The translations under genes were made by a program, and so were the position numbers. The notes under the pieces were generated by a model. It did not search any database and was not told the DNA's origin. It saw only the letters and a list, made by a program, of their open reading frames with translations. Of a stretch of 6,576 bases of DNA, positions 1 to 6,519 are shown piece by piece. The DNA comes from an uncultured Alphaproteobacteria bacterium (GTDB lineage Bacteria; Pseudomonadota; Alphaproteobacteria; Rickettsiales; UBA1997), in assembly GCA_903959715.1 (NCBI GenBank), contig CAJBXX010000229.1, forward strand, positions 1 through 6,576, written 5' to 3'. Numbering within the stretch: position 1 is the stretch's first letter; the number at the start of each line of letters is the position of its first letter.

Positions 1-222
1 GATAATATTGATGAAATCGATAATATTATTTTAGAAAAAAAACCACAAAATTTTGAAAAAAATATTTTACGATTAATAATTTTTGAATTAAAATTTGTTG
101 ATGAAAATTCTACACAAAATATTTTTGAAAATTATCAAAAAATTTGCGTAGAAAAAAAAATTAAATTTGATAAAAATTTGATAATCGAATTAATAAAAAC
201 AATTCGCGAATATGAATTTTAA
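1..222 (+). CDS. 3' end of an AT-rich gene, possibly NusB-like (5' end outside window)
   Basis: An open frame enters at base 1 and ends at a TAA at 220-222, giving 73 residues of a C-terminus. It is very rich in Lys, Ile, Asn and Glu, and its first 120 bases are only about 16% G+C. The residues around ILRLIIFEL (about 23-31), preceded by an EID segment and followed by an amphipathic helix with a NIF-EN pattern, resemble from memory the NusB layout: ID.LL, then vLR.alyEL, then kvaInEai, then FvNgvLd. NusB is an RNA-binding antitermination factor that works with NusE/S10 on boxA RNA. The hallmark FVNGVLD is replaced here by FDKNLIIELI, so the match is weak and the gene could be an unrelated helical protein. 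It ends 81 bases before carB, with a separate promoter between them, so it is probably not in the carB transcript. Confidence 0.4.
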   Translation, partial: DNIDEIDNIILEKKPQNFEKNILRLIIFELKFVDENSTQNIFENYQKICVEKKIKFDKNLIIELIKTIREYEF

Positions 223-248
223 AGCTTTAAAAAATCTTTTAGCATCGA

Positions 249-277
249 TTGACTTTTTTAAAGAAAAAAAATATTAT
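249..277 (+). promoter_or_regulatory. sigma70-type promoter for the carB-lysA-rimM cluster
   Basis: TTGACT at 249-254 and TATTAT at 272-277 are separated by exactly 17 bases. Each hexamer differs from the TTGACA/TATAAT consensus at one position. Transcription would start near 284, leaving a leader of about 20 bases before the carB ATG at 304. The surrounding DNA is so AT-rich that chance -10 boxes are common, but the good -35 and ideal spacing make this the strongest promoter in the window. I see no attenuator, PyrR-type or arginine-repressor site in the short leader. Confidence 0.6.
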
Positions 278-303
278 TTTAAGAAAATTAAAAAATAAAT
301 TTC

Positions 304-1953
304 ATGCCAAAGCGTTCAGATCTAAAATCTATTTTAATTATTGGTGCTGGTCCAATCGTAATTGGACAAGCTTGCGAGTTCGATTATTCAGGCACTCAGG
401 CCTGCAAAGCACTTCGCGAAGAGGGTTATAAAATCATCTTAGTAAACTCAAATCCGGCAACGATTATGACTGATCCCAACATTGCGGATCGCACTTATAT
501 CGAGCCAATTACTCCCGAAATCGTTGAAGAAATTATTCGTAAAGAACGACCCGATGCAATATTGCCAACGGTTGGCGGACAAACTGCTTTAAATTGTGCC
601 ATCGCTTTGGCGAAAAATGGTGTGCTTGAAAAATATTCCGTCGAGTTAATCGGCGCTTCGATTGAAGCCATTAAAAAAGCCGAAGATCGGGCTTTATTTC
701 AAAAAGCCATGGAAAAAATCGGGCTTGAAACCCCTAAAAACGCCATTGTTCACAATTTAGAAGAAGCAAAATTAGCTTTACAAAAAGTCGGTTTGCCGGC
801 AATTATTCGTCCTTCTTTCACCATGGGCGGAGCGGGCGGAGGCGTTGCTTACACCGAAGAAGAATATTTGCAAATCGTGGCTTATGGTTTAACAATTTCG
901 CCAACTCAAGAGGTTCTAATTGATGAATCAATCATTGGTTGGAAGGAATATGAAATGGAAGTGGTGCGCGATAAAAATGATAATGCTATCATCATTTGCT
1001 CGATTGAAAATATTGATCCGATGGGCGTTCATACCGGTGATTCAATCACCGTGGCGCCGGCGTTAACTCTCACCGACAAAGAATATCAAAATATGCGTAA
1101 TGCTTCGATTGCGGTGTTGCGTGAGATTGGTGTCGAAACAGGTGGCTCTAATGTCCAATTCGCCGTTAATCCGAAAAATGGCAAGATGACAATCATTGAA
1201 ATGAATCCACGCGTTTCGCGTTCGTCGGCTCTGGCATCTAAGGCGACGGGCTTTCCGATCGCCAAAGTTGCGGCAAAATTAGCGGTCGGTTTTACCCTCG
1301 ATGAAATTAAAAATGACATCACGGGTGGCATTACTCCCGCTTCGTTCGAGCCCACTATCGATTATGTAATAACTAAAATTCCAAAATTCACTTTTGAAAA
1401 ATTTAAAGGAAGCGATAGCGTCCTTTCGAGTTCAATGAAATCAGTGGGCGAGGTCATGGGAATAGGGCGCTCATTCATTGAAAGTTTTCAAAAAGCTTTG
1501 CGTTCTTTGGAAGGAAATTTAAGTGGCATTGAAGAAGTTAAAATTTTAATTGAAGATGATGAGCAACGCAAAAAAATGATTCGCCAAAAATTAAAAATTG
1601 CTTCTCCGAATAGAATTTTGTTGATTGCACAAGCTTTACGCGAAGGAATTTCCGCTCAAGAAATTAATGAAATTTGTAGCTATGATATGTGGTTTATTGA
1701 GCAAATTGAATCGGCAATTATTGTTGAAAATAAAATTAAAAAAGATGGTTTGCCCAAAAATTATGATGATTTTTTAAACTTAAAAAGAATGGGTTTTTCT
1801 GATAAAAGATTGGCAAAATTATCCGGAATTTCTGAAAAAGAAGCGCGAGAAATTCGTCGCGAGCTCAATATTCATCCAATATATAAGCGGGTAGATTCTT
1901 GCTCGGCAGAATTCGATTCAATCACGCCTTACATGTATTCAACCTACGAATAA
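304..1953 (+). CDS. carB: Carbamoyl-phosphate synthetase large subunit, N-terminal half only (split CarB)
   Basis: CarB makes carbamoyl phosphate from bicarbonate, ATP and ammonia supplied by CarA, for pyrimidine and arginine synthesis in the cytoplasm. This 549-residue protein is the N-terminal half of the usual protein of about 1070 residues. It has the carboxyphosphate ATP-grasp domain (about 1-400) and the oligomerisation domain (about 400-549). The start [17 protein letters not shown] matches E. coli, and numbering is preserved: R129, R169, E215, H243, Q285, E299 and N301 are all present, as are the glycine loop FTMGGAGGG (173-181) and [10 protein letters not shown] (299-308). It ends with [14 protein letters not shown]...MYSTYE, the inter-half linker, followed by TAA. 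The carbamoyl-phosphate ATP-grasp domain and the allosteric domain are absent from the window. Alone it could only make carboxyphosphate/carbamate, so a separately encoded C-terminal half is expected. No Shine-Dalgarno precedes the ATG; lysA starts 7 bases downstream. Confidence 0.95.
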   Translation: MPKRSDLKSILIIGAGPIVIGQACEFDYSGTQACKALREEGYKIILVNSNPATIMTDPNIADRTYIEPITPEIVEEIIRKERPDAILPTVGGQTALNCAIALAKNGVLEKYSVELIGASIEAIKKAEDRALFQKAMEKIGLETPKNAIVHNLEEAKLALQKVGLPAIIRPSFTMGGAGGGVAYTEEEYLQIVAYGLTISPTQEVLIDESIIGWKEYEMEVVRDKNDNAIIICSIENIDPMGVHTGDSITVAPALTLTDKEYQNMRNASIAVLREIGVETGGSNVQFAVNPKNGKMTIIEMNPRVSRSSALASKATGFPIAKVAAKLAVGFTLDEIKNDITGGITPASFEPTIDYVITKIPKFTFEKFKGSDSVLSSSMKSVGEVMGIGRSFIESFQKALRSLEGNLSGIEEVKILIEDDEQRKKMIRQKLKIASPNRILLIAQALREGISAQEINEICSYDMWFIEQIESAIIVENKIKKDGLPKNYDDFLNLKRMGFSDKRLAKLSGISEKEAREIRRELNIHPIYKRVDSCSAEFDSITPYMYSTYE

Positions 1954-1960
1954 AAATAAA

Positions 1961-3223
1961 ATGAAATATTTTTCTTATAAAAATCTTCGCAATAAAAATG
2001 AATTATTCGTGGAAAATGTGGCAATTTCTGAAATTGCAAAACAAGTGGGAACACCTTTTTACTGCTACTCGCGCTTGACTCTATTTGAAAATTATCATAG
2101 TTTTGTTGAGGCTTTTGAGGTTCATAAAATTTTGGATTATAAAATTTGTTATGCCATCAAAGCCAATTATAATTTTCATTTGGTAAAAATTTTAGCTGGG
2201 CTTGGAGCTGGAATTGACGCGGTTTCAGCCGGTGAAATTCATCGTGCAATTAAAGCCGGAATTGATCCAAAAAAAATTGTTTTTGCTGGAGTTGGTAAAA
2301 CTCGCGAAGATTTAATTTTCGCTTTGCAAAATGGCGTTGAAGAGTTCTCGGTGGAGTCAGTCGAAGAGATGTTTTTATTGAATGAAGTGGCGACAAATTT
2401 GCATAAAATTGCCAAATTTTCACTTCGCGTTAACCCCGATGTTGACGCCAAAACTCATCACAAAATTTCGACGGGACGCAAGGGCGATAAGTTCGGAATT
2501 GACATCGATTTGGTCGAAGAAATTTACGCTTTGGCTTCAAAACTTCCGGCTTTAGAAATTTATGGAATATCGATGCATATTGGTTCGCAAATAACCAGCC
2601 TCGAGCCCTTTGAGATAGCCTTTGAAAAGCTTCGCAAACTTTGTCAAAATTTAATTAAAAAAGGTTTTAAAATTAAAAATTTAGATTTCGGTGGTGGCGT
2701 TGGAATCGATTATAACAGCGACAAAACTATTAATTTAAAAGAATATGTTTCGTTGATAAAAAAAACTATTCAAGATTTAAATGTTAAAGTAACAATCGCC
2801 CCGGGGCGTGCTATTGTAGGTAGTGCCGGGCTTTTAATTACTAAAACAATTTATTTAAAAGAAACTCCGCGTAAAAATTTCGTTATTATTGACGGTGCCA
2901 TCAATGATTTAATGCGTCCGGGGCTTTATGGCTCTTATCACGAAGTGTTGCCGGTTGAAAAAAAAGAAGGCTTTAAAAATAATTTTGATTTCGCTGGGCC
3001 GGTTTGCGAAACCACCGATATTTTGGCGGTAAATCGCGAAATCGTCATCCCAAACGCCAATGATTTATTCGCCTTTTGTAGTGCGGGGGCTTATGGCTCT
3101 TCAATGTCGAACGAATATAACTGCCGACCTTTGGTGCCAGAGGTTTTGGTTGATGATAATAAATTTGAAATTATTCGCCGTCGCCCCACTTTTGCAGAAA
3201 TGCTTCATCTCGAAATTTCATAA
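1961..3223 (+). CDS. lysA: Diaminopimelate decarboxylase (EPGR motif altered to APGR)
   Basis: LysA is a PLP-dependent fold-III (alanine racemase-like) enzyme that converts meso-diaminopimelate to L-lysine, the last step of lysine synthesis. Its 420 residues are a normal length. The PLP lysine is K67 in YAIKAN. Other expected motifs are present: KFGI (177-180), HIGSQ (206-210), the phosphate-binding glycine run FGGGVG (243-248), R283 with PGRAIVG, the catalytic C349 in GPVCETTD (346-353), AGAYG (375-379) and YNCRPLVPEVLV (386-397). The order is an N-terminal barrel with a C-terminal beta domain completing the dimer active site. One oddity: the conserved Glu before PGR is Ala280 (codon GCC, 2798-2800). 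The start MKYFSYKNL, just after carB, gives the usual family N-terminus. It lies 7 bases after carB and 5 before rimM, so it is probably co-transcribed with both. Confidence 0.95.
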   Translation: MKYFSYKNLRNKNELFVENVAISEIAKQVGTPFYCYSRLTLFENYHSFVEAFEVHKILDYKICYAIKANYNFHLVKILAGLGAGIDAVSAGEIHRAIKAGIDPKKIVFAGVGKTREDLIFALQNGVEEFSVESVEEMFLLNEVATNLHKIAKFSLRVNPDVDAKTHHKISTGRKGDKFGIDIDLVEEIYALASKLPALEIYGISMHIGSQITSLEPFEIAFEKLRKLCQNLIKKGFKIKNLDFGGGVGIDYNSDKTINLKEYVSLIKKTIQDLNVKVTIAPGRAIVGSAGLLITKTIYLKETPRKNFVIIDGAINDLMRPGLYGSYHEVLPVEKKEGFKNNFDFAGPVCETTDILAVNREIVIPNANDLFAFCSAGAYGSSMSNEYNCRPLVPEVLVDDNKFEIIRRRPTFAEMLHLEIS

Positions 3224-3228
3224 TTTTT

Positions 3229-3765
3229 ATGAGCAAAAAAATTTTAATTGCCAAAATTATTTCGGCGCGAGGAATTAAGGGCGAAGTCAAGATTGTGTAT
3301 TTCGGCGACGATGTTAAAAATCTTGAAAAATATCAAATTTTTGACGCCAAAAATCAGCAATTTATTATCAAAATATTGAATAAAAGTGCGATTGGTTTTA
3401 ATGCTTCGGGCGATAAAATTGTCGTTGTTAAAATTAACGGAATTGAAGATCGTAATCAAGCCGAATTACTTAGGGGCGTTGAGCTTTTCACCGAACGCGA
3501 AAATTTTGCTAAAACCAAAAAAAATGAATTTTATATCACAGATTTAATTGGCTTAAAAGTTTTCAACTTGCAAAAACAAGAAATCGGCAAAATTATTAAT
3601 GTTTTTAATCGCGGAATTTCAACCGCAATTGAAATTGAATTTTTTGATAATTTTATCCCCGTCGGCTTCCAAAAAATCGACAATTTTCCTTTTAAAAATG
3701 ACTTTTTCCCAGATGTTGATGTTGAGTCAGGGAATGTTGTTTTTGAAGCTCCTGAGTTGGTTTAA
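3229..3765 (+). CDS. rimM: Ribosome maturation factor RimM (16S rRNA processing protein)
   Basis: RimM binds ribosomal protein S19 and helps assemble the head of the 30S subunit. Its 178 residues are typical. The N-terminal RimM domain (about 1-93) shows the opening IAKIISARGIKGEVKI (7-22) and INGIEDRNQAELLRGVELF (69-87), close to the family pattern of ing.eDRnqAe.LrG.el. The PRC-barrel domain (about 98-178) begins with EFYITDLIGLKV (100-111) and ends near PDVDVESGNVVFEAPELV. The usual neighbours rpsP, trmD and rplS are not adjacent: lysA lies 5 bases upstream, and only a repeat element follows. With such a small gap and no Shine-Dalgarno, translation may be coupled to lysA. Confidence 0.93.
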   Translation: MSKKILIAKIISARGIKGEVKIVYFGDDVKNLEKYQIFDAKNQQFIIKILNKSAIGFNASGDKIVVVKINGIEDRNQAELLRGVELFTERENFAKTKKNEFYITDLIGLKVFNLQKQEIGKIINVFNRGISTAIEIEFFDNFIPVGFQKIDNFPFKNDFFPDVDVESGNVVFEAPELV

Positions 3766-3787
3766 TTAAATTTGCGGACGCGAATAA

Positions 3788-3830
3788 CCCCTCACCCTAG
3801 CCCTCTCCCCATAAGTGGGGAGAGGGGATT
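3788..3830 (+). repeat. Left inverted-repeat arm with internal hairpin
   Basis: This 43-base arm runs from CCCCTCACCC to GAGGGGATT. It matches the reverse complement of 3955-3997 at 40 of 43 positions; the mismatches are one G/A near base 13 of the arm and two in the loop. Inside it CCCTCTCCCC (3801-3810) pairs with GGGGAGAGGG (3817-3826); an added A-T pair makes an 11-bp stem with a 4-base TAAG loop. The stem lies 36 bases after the rimM stop and could stall polymerase or protect the 3' end of the transcript, but no T-run follows it. Confidence 0.85.
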
Positions 3831-3954
3831 CGATGGATTAATTTTTTGTAATAAACACAAAATCGGAGAGGAAATTAGATCGATTTTTTTATTCCAAAAC
3901 GAAATATCGGAGAGAGTTTTTTTTAATTTACTTTTTGAAAAAAATCGTCGCCAC

Positions 3955-3997
3955 AATCCCCTCTCCCCACTAGTGGGGAGAGGGTTAGGGTGAGGGG
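3955..3997 (-). repeat. Right inverted-repeat arm with perfect internal palindrome
   Basis: This is the reverse-complement partner of 3788-3830. Its core is a perfect 26-bp palindrome, CCCTCTCCCC (3959-3968), ACTAGT (3969-3974) and GGGGAGAGGG (3975-3984), followed by TTAGGGTGAGGGG. The left arm keeps the same stem but has lost the palindromic centre (ATAAGT in place of ACTAGT), so the two arms have diverged mainly in the loop, as expected if the stem is under selection or the copies are recent. Confidence 0.85.
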
Positions 3998-4027
3998 AAA
4001 ATAATTTTATAATGGGATTTAAAAAAA

Positions 4028-4096
4028 ATTCGTTATAAGTAAAATTTAAGTTTATTATGGTTTTAATAAGTTTTGCTTATATCGATTTTTACGAAT
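4028..4096. terminator. Possible bidirectional terminator between converging transcripts
   Basis: ATTCGTTATAAG at 4028-4039 is complementary to CTTATA (4076-4081) plus ACGAAT (4091-4096), giving 12 base pairs interrupted by a 9-base bulge, with a 36-base AT-rich loop. Reading leftward, toward the end of the pilin-like transcript, the stem is followed directly by seven T (bases 4027-4021). Reading rightward, after rimM, it is followed by C and five T (4098-4102). A smaller hairpin ATAAG/CTTAT (4066-4070 with 4076-4080) competes with it. The stem is AT-rich and bulged, so efficiency is uncertain, but the position between convergent genes fits. Confidence 0.35.
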
Positions 4097-4116
4097 CTTT
4101 TTAAAAAAAATCTTGA

Positions 4117-5031
4117 TTAGCCAATTTTAATGCCCCATTTTTTTGATAAATAGAGCTCGACCTCTTGTCTTTCTCTGTTGGATAGCGCGCGAGTGTAGAA
4201 AATCATTTCGGCGATGTAACCATCGTAATAATAATAATTTCTATTATTTCCAATCGAAGATCCCAAATAAGAAATTATTGGTAAATTTTGAGTGGCATTA
4301 AAAATTTTACTTCCACCATTGCCATTAATATAAATTGCTTTTCCGGTGCTTTTACTAAAAACAAAACTATGTATTCTGTTAATCGGCGAAGTAAAGGCTG
4401 GTATAGTTATAGAAAAATCGTAGCCGCTACCCCAATGCACATGTGCTAAAGAAGTCGAACTTCGATAACCAAGTGATAAATTTGATAGTGCCAAATTACT
4501 AGATCCCGCCAAAAAACAATTATTGGTATTAGATTTAATTGAAAGTCTTTTTTCAACCACAAAAATTGTATAATCCGCACCCACTAAAAAATCACCATTA
4601 AAAGAAAAAAAATCATTCGATCCATCAAAAAGCAAAGCGGGAAGACCGTTAATTCCATTACGAATATATTTGGGTTGATTATCGATCAAAACGGTTGGAT
4701 TGGTTTGAGTGGCGTGATTGCGAGCCGATGGTAAAATATTGGGATTGATGTCATTCCAGCGACCAATTGGATCTTGATCAGCGGGATTTGGCTTGTTGGT
4801 GAAATTTGTGGTGCCGGTCGCCAACGAATTTTCGCCGGTAGTTTCAAGCCACATTTCTAAGTCAGGAATTCTGTTAACGCGAGAATTTTTGGTGATATTT
4901 TGTGCAACTTTTAATTTATAATCATCGTAAAGTTCGATGCCACTTGAAATGCCGGCAATCAAGATGCCGATGATAACAATAACTACCGAAATTTCTATTA
5001 AGGAGAAGGCTTGGTGGCTTTTATTTTTCAT
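4117..5031 (-). CDS. Prepilin-like protein with C-terminal LamG/concanavalin-like domain
   Basis: This 304-residue protein has a type III (type IV pilin) signal: a short basic leader MKNKSHQA, then FSLIEISVVIVIIGILIAG. Prepilin peptidase would cut between A8 and F9, with E13 as the conserved Glu5 of the mature protein. The usual Gly at -1 is Ala here. The hydrophobic helix (about 14-30) continues into an amphipathic stretch. From about 58 onward the protein resembles LamG-like lectin folds: W61, GRWND (90-94), GLPALLFDGSNDF (129-141), a central beta-rich region, and the typical ending GYIAEMIFYTRALS then YLSKKWGIKIG (271-304). Only one Cys (C172) is present, so no disulfide loop as in classical pilins. 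It is probably exported and membrane- or pilus-tip-located, perhaps binding glycans; ligand unknown. No other pilus gene is in the window. Confidence 0.8.
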   Translation of the reverse strand: MKNKSHQAFSLIEISVVIVIIGILIAGISSGIELYDDYKLKVAQNITKNSRVNRIPDLEMWLETTGENSLATGTTNFTNKPNPADQDPIGRWNDINPNILPSARNHATQTNPTVLIDNQPKYIRNGINGLPALLFDGSNDFFSFNGDFLVGADYTIFVVEKRLSIKSNTNNCFLAGSSNLALSNLSLGYRSSTSLAHVHWGSGYDFSITIPAFTSPINRIHSFVFSKSTGKAIYINGNGGSKIFNATQNLPIISYLGSSIGNNRNYYYYDGYIAEMIFYTRALSNRERQEVELYLSKKWGIKIG

Positions 5032-5066
5032 TATTTTTTCGCAATTTTTATTTTAATTTTGATTTT

Positions 5067-5097
5067 ATGTAACAAAATTTACATGAGAAAATGTAAA
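5067..5097. promoter_or_regulatory. Three evenly spaced ATGTAA/TTACAT half-sites upstream of the pilin-like gene
   Basis: ATGTAA at 5067-5072, TTACAT at 5079-5084 and ATGTAA at 5091-5096 alternate in orientation with start-to-start spacing of exactly 12 bases, so two dyads with 6-base spacers share the middle half-site. The right-hand dyad extends to 7-bp arms (TTTACAT/ATGTAAA). The array lies 36-66 bases upstream of the pilin-like ATG, where an operator or promoter is expected. It could instead be an AT-rich terminator hairpin for umuC, since on the minus strand the extended stem is followed by TTTTG. Which of the two it is cannot be told from the sequence. Confidence 0.35.
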
Positions 5098-5190
5098 ATT
5101 CTAGAAAGAAAATTGATGAGGTTGGTTTTGGAAATTTTTTGATTAAAAATTATTAAATTTGTGCAACGCGATTATTATCAATTTATTTTT

Positions 5191-6519
5191 TTAAAAAACT
5201 TTCACCAATTCTTTTATATTCGTCGTGTAATGTTGTGAACGCTTGTTGCACAGCATTTGCCAGCTTCGTTTGGTTCCTTGAATGGCGTAAAAAATAGTGT
5301 TTTTGCTAAAATTTTGATTAATTTTTTCCAAAGTTTTTTGAATAATTTCGCTTTTTTTATTATCAAATTTATTGATATTTTGAGGCAATGAAAATAAATC
5401 ATCTTGGGCGTTTTCACCATGTTTTACTAGGTCTAAAAGCATAATTCCTGCCTTTTTATACTCATAATTTTTTTGATAAATTTGCTCTAAAATTTTTAAC
5501 GCCGATTTTAAAATTTCGGCAACATTATCGGTCGGTGAAGCGAAGCTAATAGTGCTTCCTTCACAATATTGAGGCTTGCTTGAAAACGGATTGGTGCGAA
5601 TGTAAACATAAATCGCTTGAGCCAAAGTTTTTTGTTTACGCATTTTCTCGCAAGCCCTCACTGCGTAATTGGCGATGGCTTCTTGTAAATCAGATTTGGC
5701 GGTAACATTTTTGCCAAAAGATTTGGACGATAAAATATTTTTGCGTGGGGAAATTTCTTCGAGATGCAAACATGAAACGCCGTTAAGTTCGTAAACTATT
5801 CTCTCGCCAACTACGCCAAGGATTTTGCGAATTTGTTTGGAGTCCGCCTCGCGGAGTTGCAAAGCATTTTCAATGCCGATCGCCTTTAATTTGGTGGCGA
5901 TGCCCTTGCCAATCCCCCACACTTCTTGCACTGCGGTTTGCGCTAAAACTTTTATTTGCAAATTTTCGTCGCGTAAATCGCAAAGATGATTCGGCGCTAA
6001 GTTATAAAGATTTTTTTTGGCGATTTGATTGGCAATTTTCGCCAAAGTTTTAGTGCCGGCGATGCCTATGGAAGTAGGAATGCCGAGCCATTTATTAATA
6101 TTGAAACGAATTTTAAAACATAAATTTATAATATCATCGAAGGCGATATTATCGAGTCGCAAAAACGCCTCGTCGATTGAATAAATTTCGAGGTCGGGCA
6201 CCATCATTTGCAATGATTTCATGACGCGATTCGACATATCGCCGTAAAAAGTATAATTAGAAGAAAAAACCGCGACTTTATTTTTTTCAATAAGTTGGCG
6301 AAATTTATAAAACGGTGCCCCCATTTCAATGCCCAAAGCCTTGGCTTCGTTGGAGCGGGCAATGATGCAACCATCGTTGTTTGACAAAACCACGATGGGT
6401 TTTTGTTGTAAATTTGGACGAAAAACGCGTTCGCAAGAGGCATAAAAATTATTACAATCAACCAGGGCGAAAATTGATTTGGTGTGCTGATTTAAATTTT
6501 GATAAGATTGATTTTTCAT
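5191..6519 (-). CDS. umuC: DNA polymerase V catalytic subunit UmuC (Y-family, translesion)
   Basis: UmuC with processed UmuD forms Pol V, which copies past damaged bases during the SOS response. The protein is 442 residues, against about 422 in E. coli; the surplus is mainly a 15-residue N-terminal extension. Catalytic acids D21 (FALVDCNNFYASCE), D116 and E117 (YSIDEAFL) are present, and Y26 is the steric-gate position. Fingers/palm motifs include VVLSNNDGCIIARSNEAKALG (43-63) and SSNYTFYGDMSNRVM (86-100). The helix-hairpin-helix-like segment VWGIGKGIATKL (200-211) and the little-finger region (SFGKNVT, 267-273) follow. QDDLF (372-376) fits a beta-clamp-binding pentapeptide. The C-terminus HYTTNIKELVKVF resembles the E. 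coli end. I start at 6519, because this ATG overlaps the umuD stop as ATGA; a start at 6552 would lie inside umuD. Confidence 0.95.
   Translation of the reverse strand: MKNQSYQNLNQHTKSIFALVDCNNFYASCERVFRPNLQQKPIVVLSNNDGCIIARSNEAKALGIEMGAPFYKFRQLIEKNKVAVFSSNYTFYGDMSNRVMKSLQMMVPDLEIYSIDEAFLRLDNIAFDDIINLCFKIRFNINKWLGIPTSIGIAGTKTLAKIANQIAKKNLYNLAPNHLCDLRDENLQIKVLAQTAVQEVWGIGKGIATKLKAIGIENALQLREADSKQIRKILGVVGERIVYELNGVSCLHLEEISPRKNILSSKSFGKNVTAKSDLQEAIANYAVRACEKMRKQKTLAQAIYVYIRTNPFSSKPQYCEGSTISFASPTDNVAEILKSALKILEQIYQKNYEYKKAGIMLLDLVKHGENAQDDLFSLPQNINKFDNKKSEIIQKTLEKINQNFSKNTIFYAIQGTKRSWQMLCNKRSQHYTTNIKELVKVF

Larger units (their letters stand above)
3788..3997. mobile_element. MITE/REP-doublet-like non-coding element with 43-bp inverted ends
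   Basis: Two GC-rich repeats in opposite orientation (3788-3830 and 3955-3997) bound about 124 bases of AT-rich DNA, making a 210-bp unit with no credible gene. The similarity may extend further inward: after GGGGATT both arms carry a degenerate CGA.GATT followed by a T-run. The sharp contrast with the AT-rich surroundings suggests an inserted unit. I find no clean target duplication; AATAA occurs near both edges but is offset by 2 bases on the right. The CCCTCACCC/CCTCTCCCC core resembles, from memory, a palindrome scattered between genes in many proteobacteria, so a transposase acting in trans is plausible but not shown. Confidence 0.6.

Noticed and set aside
212..298. 28-codon ATG frame (MNFKALKNLLASID...) overlapping the end of the first gene
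   Set aside because: It is low-complexity, Lys/Phe-rich and runs through the carB promoter; there is no ribosome site or recognisable motif.
1086..1355. 89-codon minus-strand frame inside carB
   Set aside because: It is a shadow of a strongly conserved coding region in the opposite frame, with no similarity to a known protein.
1940..1965. Frameshift explaining the short CarB
   Set aside because: No second-half CarB sequence occurs in any frame downstream; lysA begins 7 bases after the stop.
3772..3993. 73-codon open frame spanning the inverted-repeat element
   Set aside because: Both ends are translations of the GC-rich repeat arms (TPHPSPLP..GERG and NPLSPLVGRG), a familiar artefact of such repeats, and the middle resembles no protein I know.
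3788..3997. CRISPR array or intrinsic terminator reading of the GC-rich repeats
   Set aside because: There are only two copies in opposite orientation with one interior, which is not an array; neither GC stem is followed by a T-run.
5017..5031. Similar openings of the pilin-like protein (MKNKSHQ) and UmuC (MKNQSYQ) as a possible duplicated leader
   Set aside because: Only a few A-rich codons match and the similarity ends after seven residues; coincidence in an AT-rich genome is the simpler reading.
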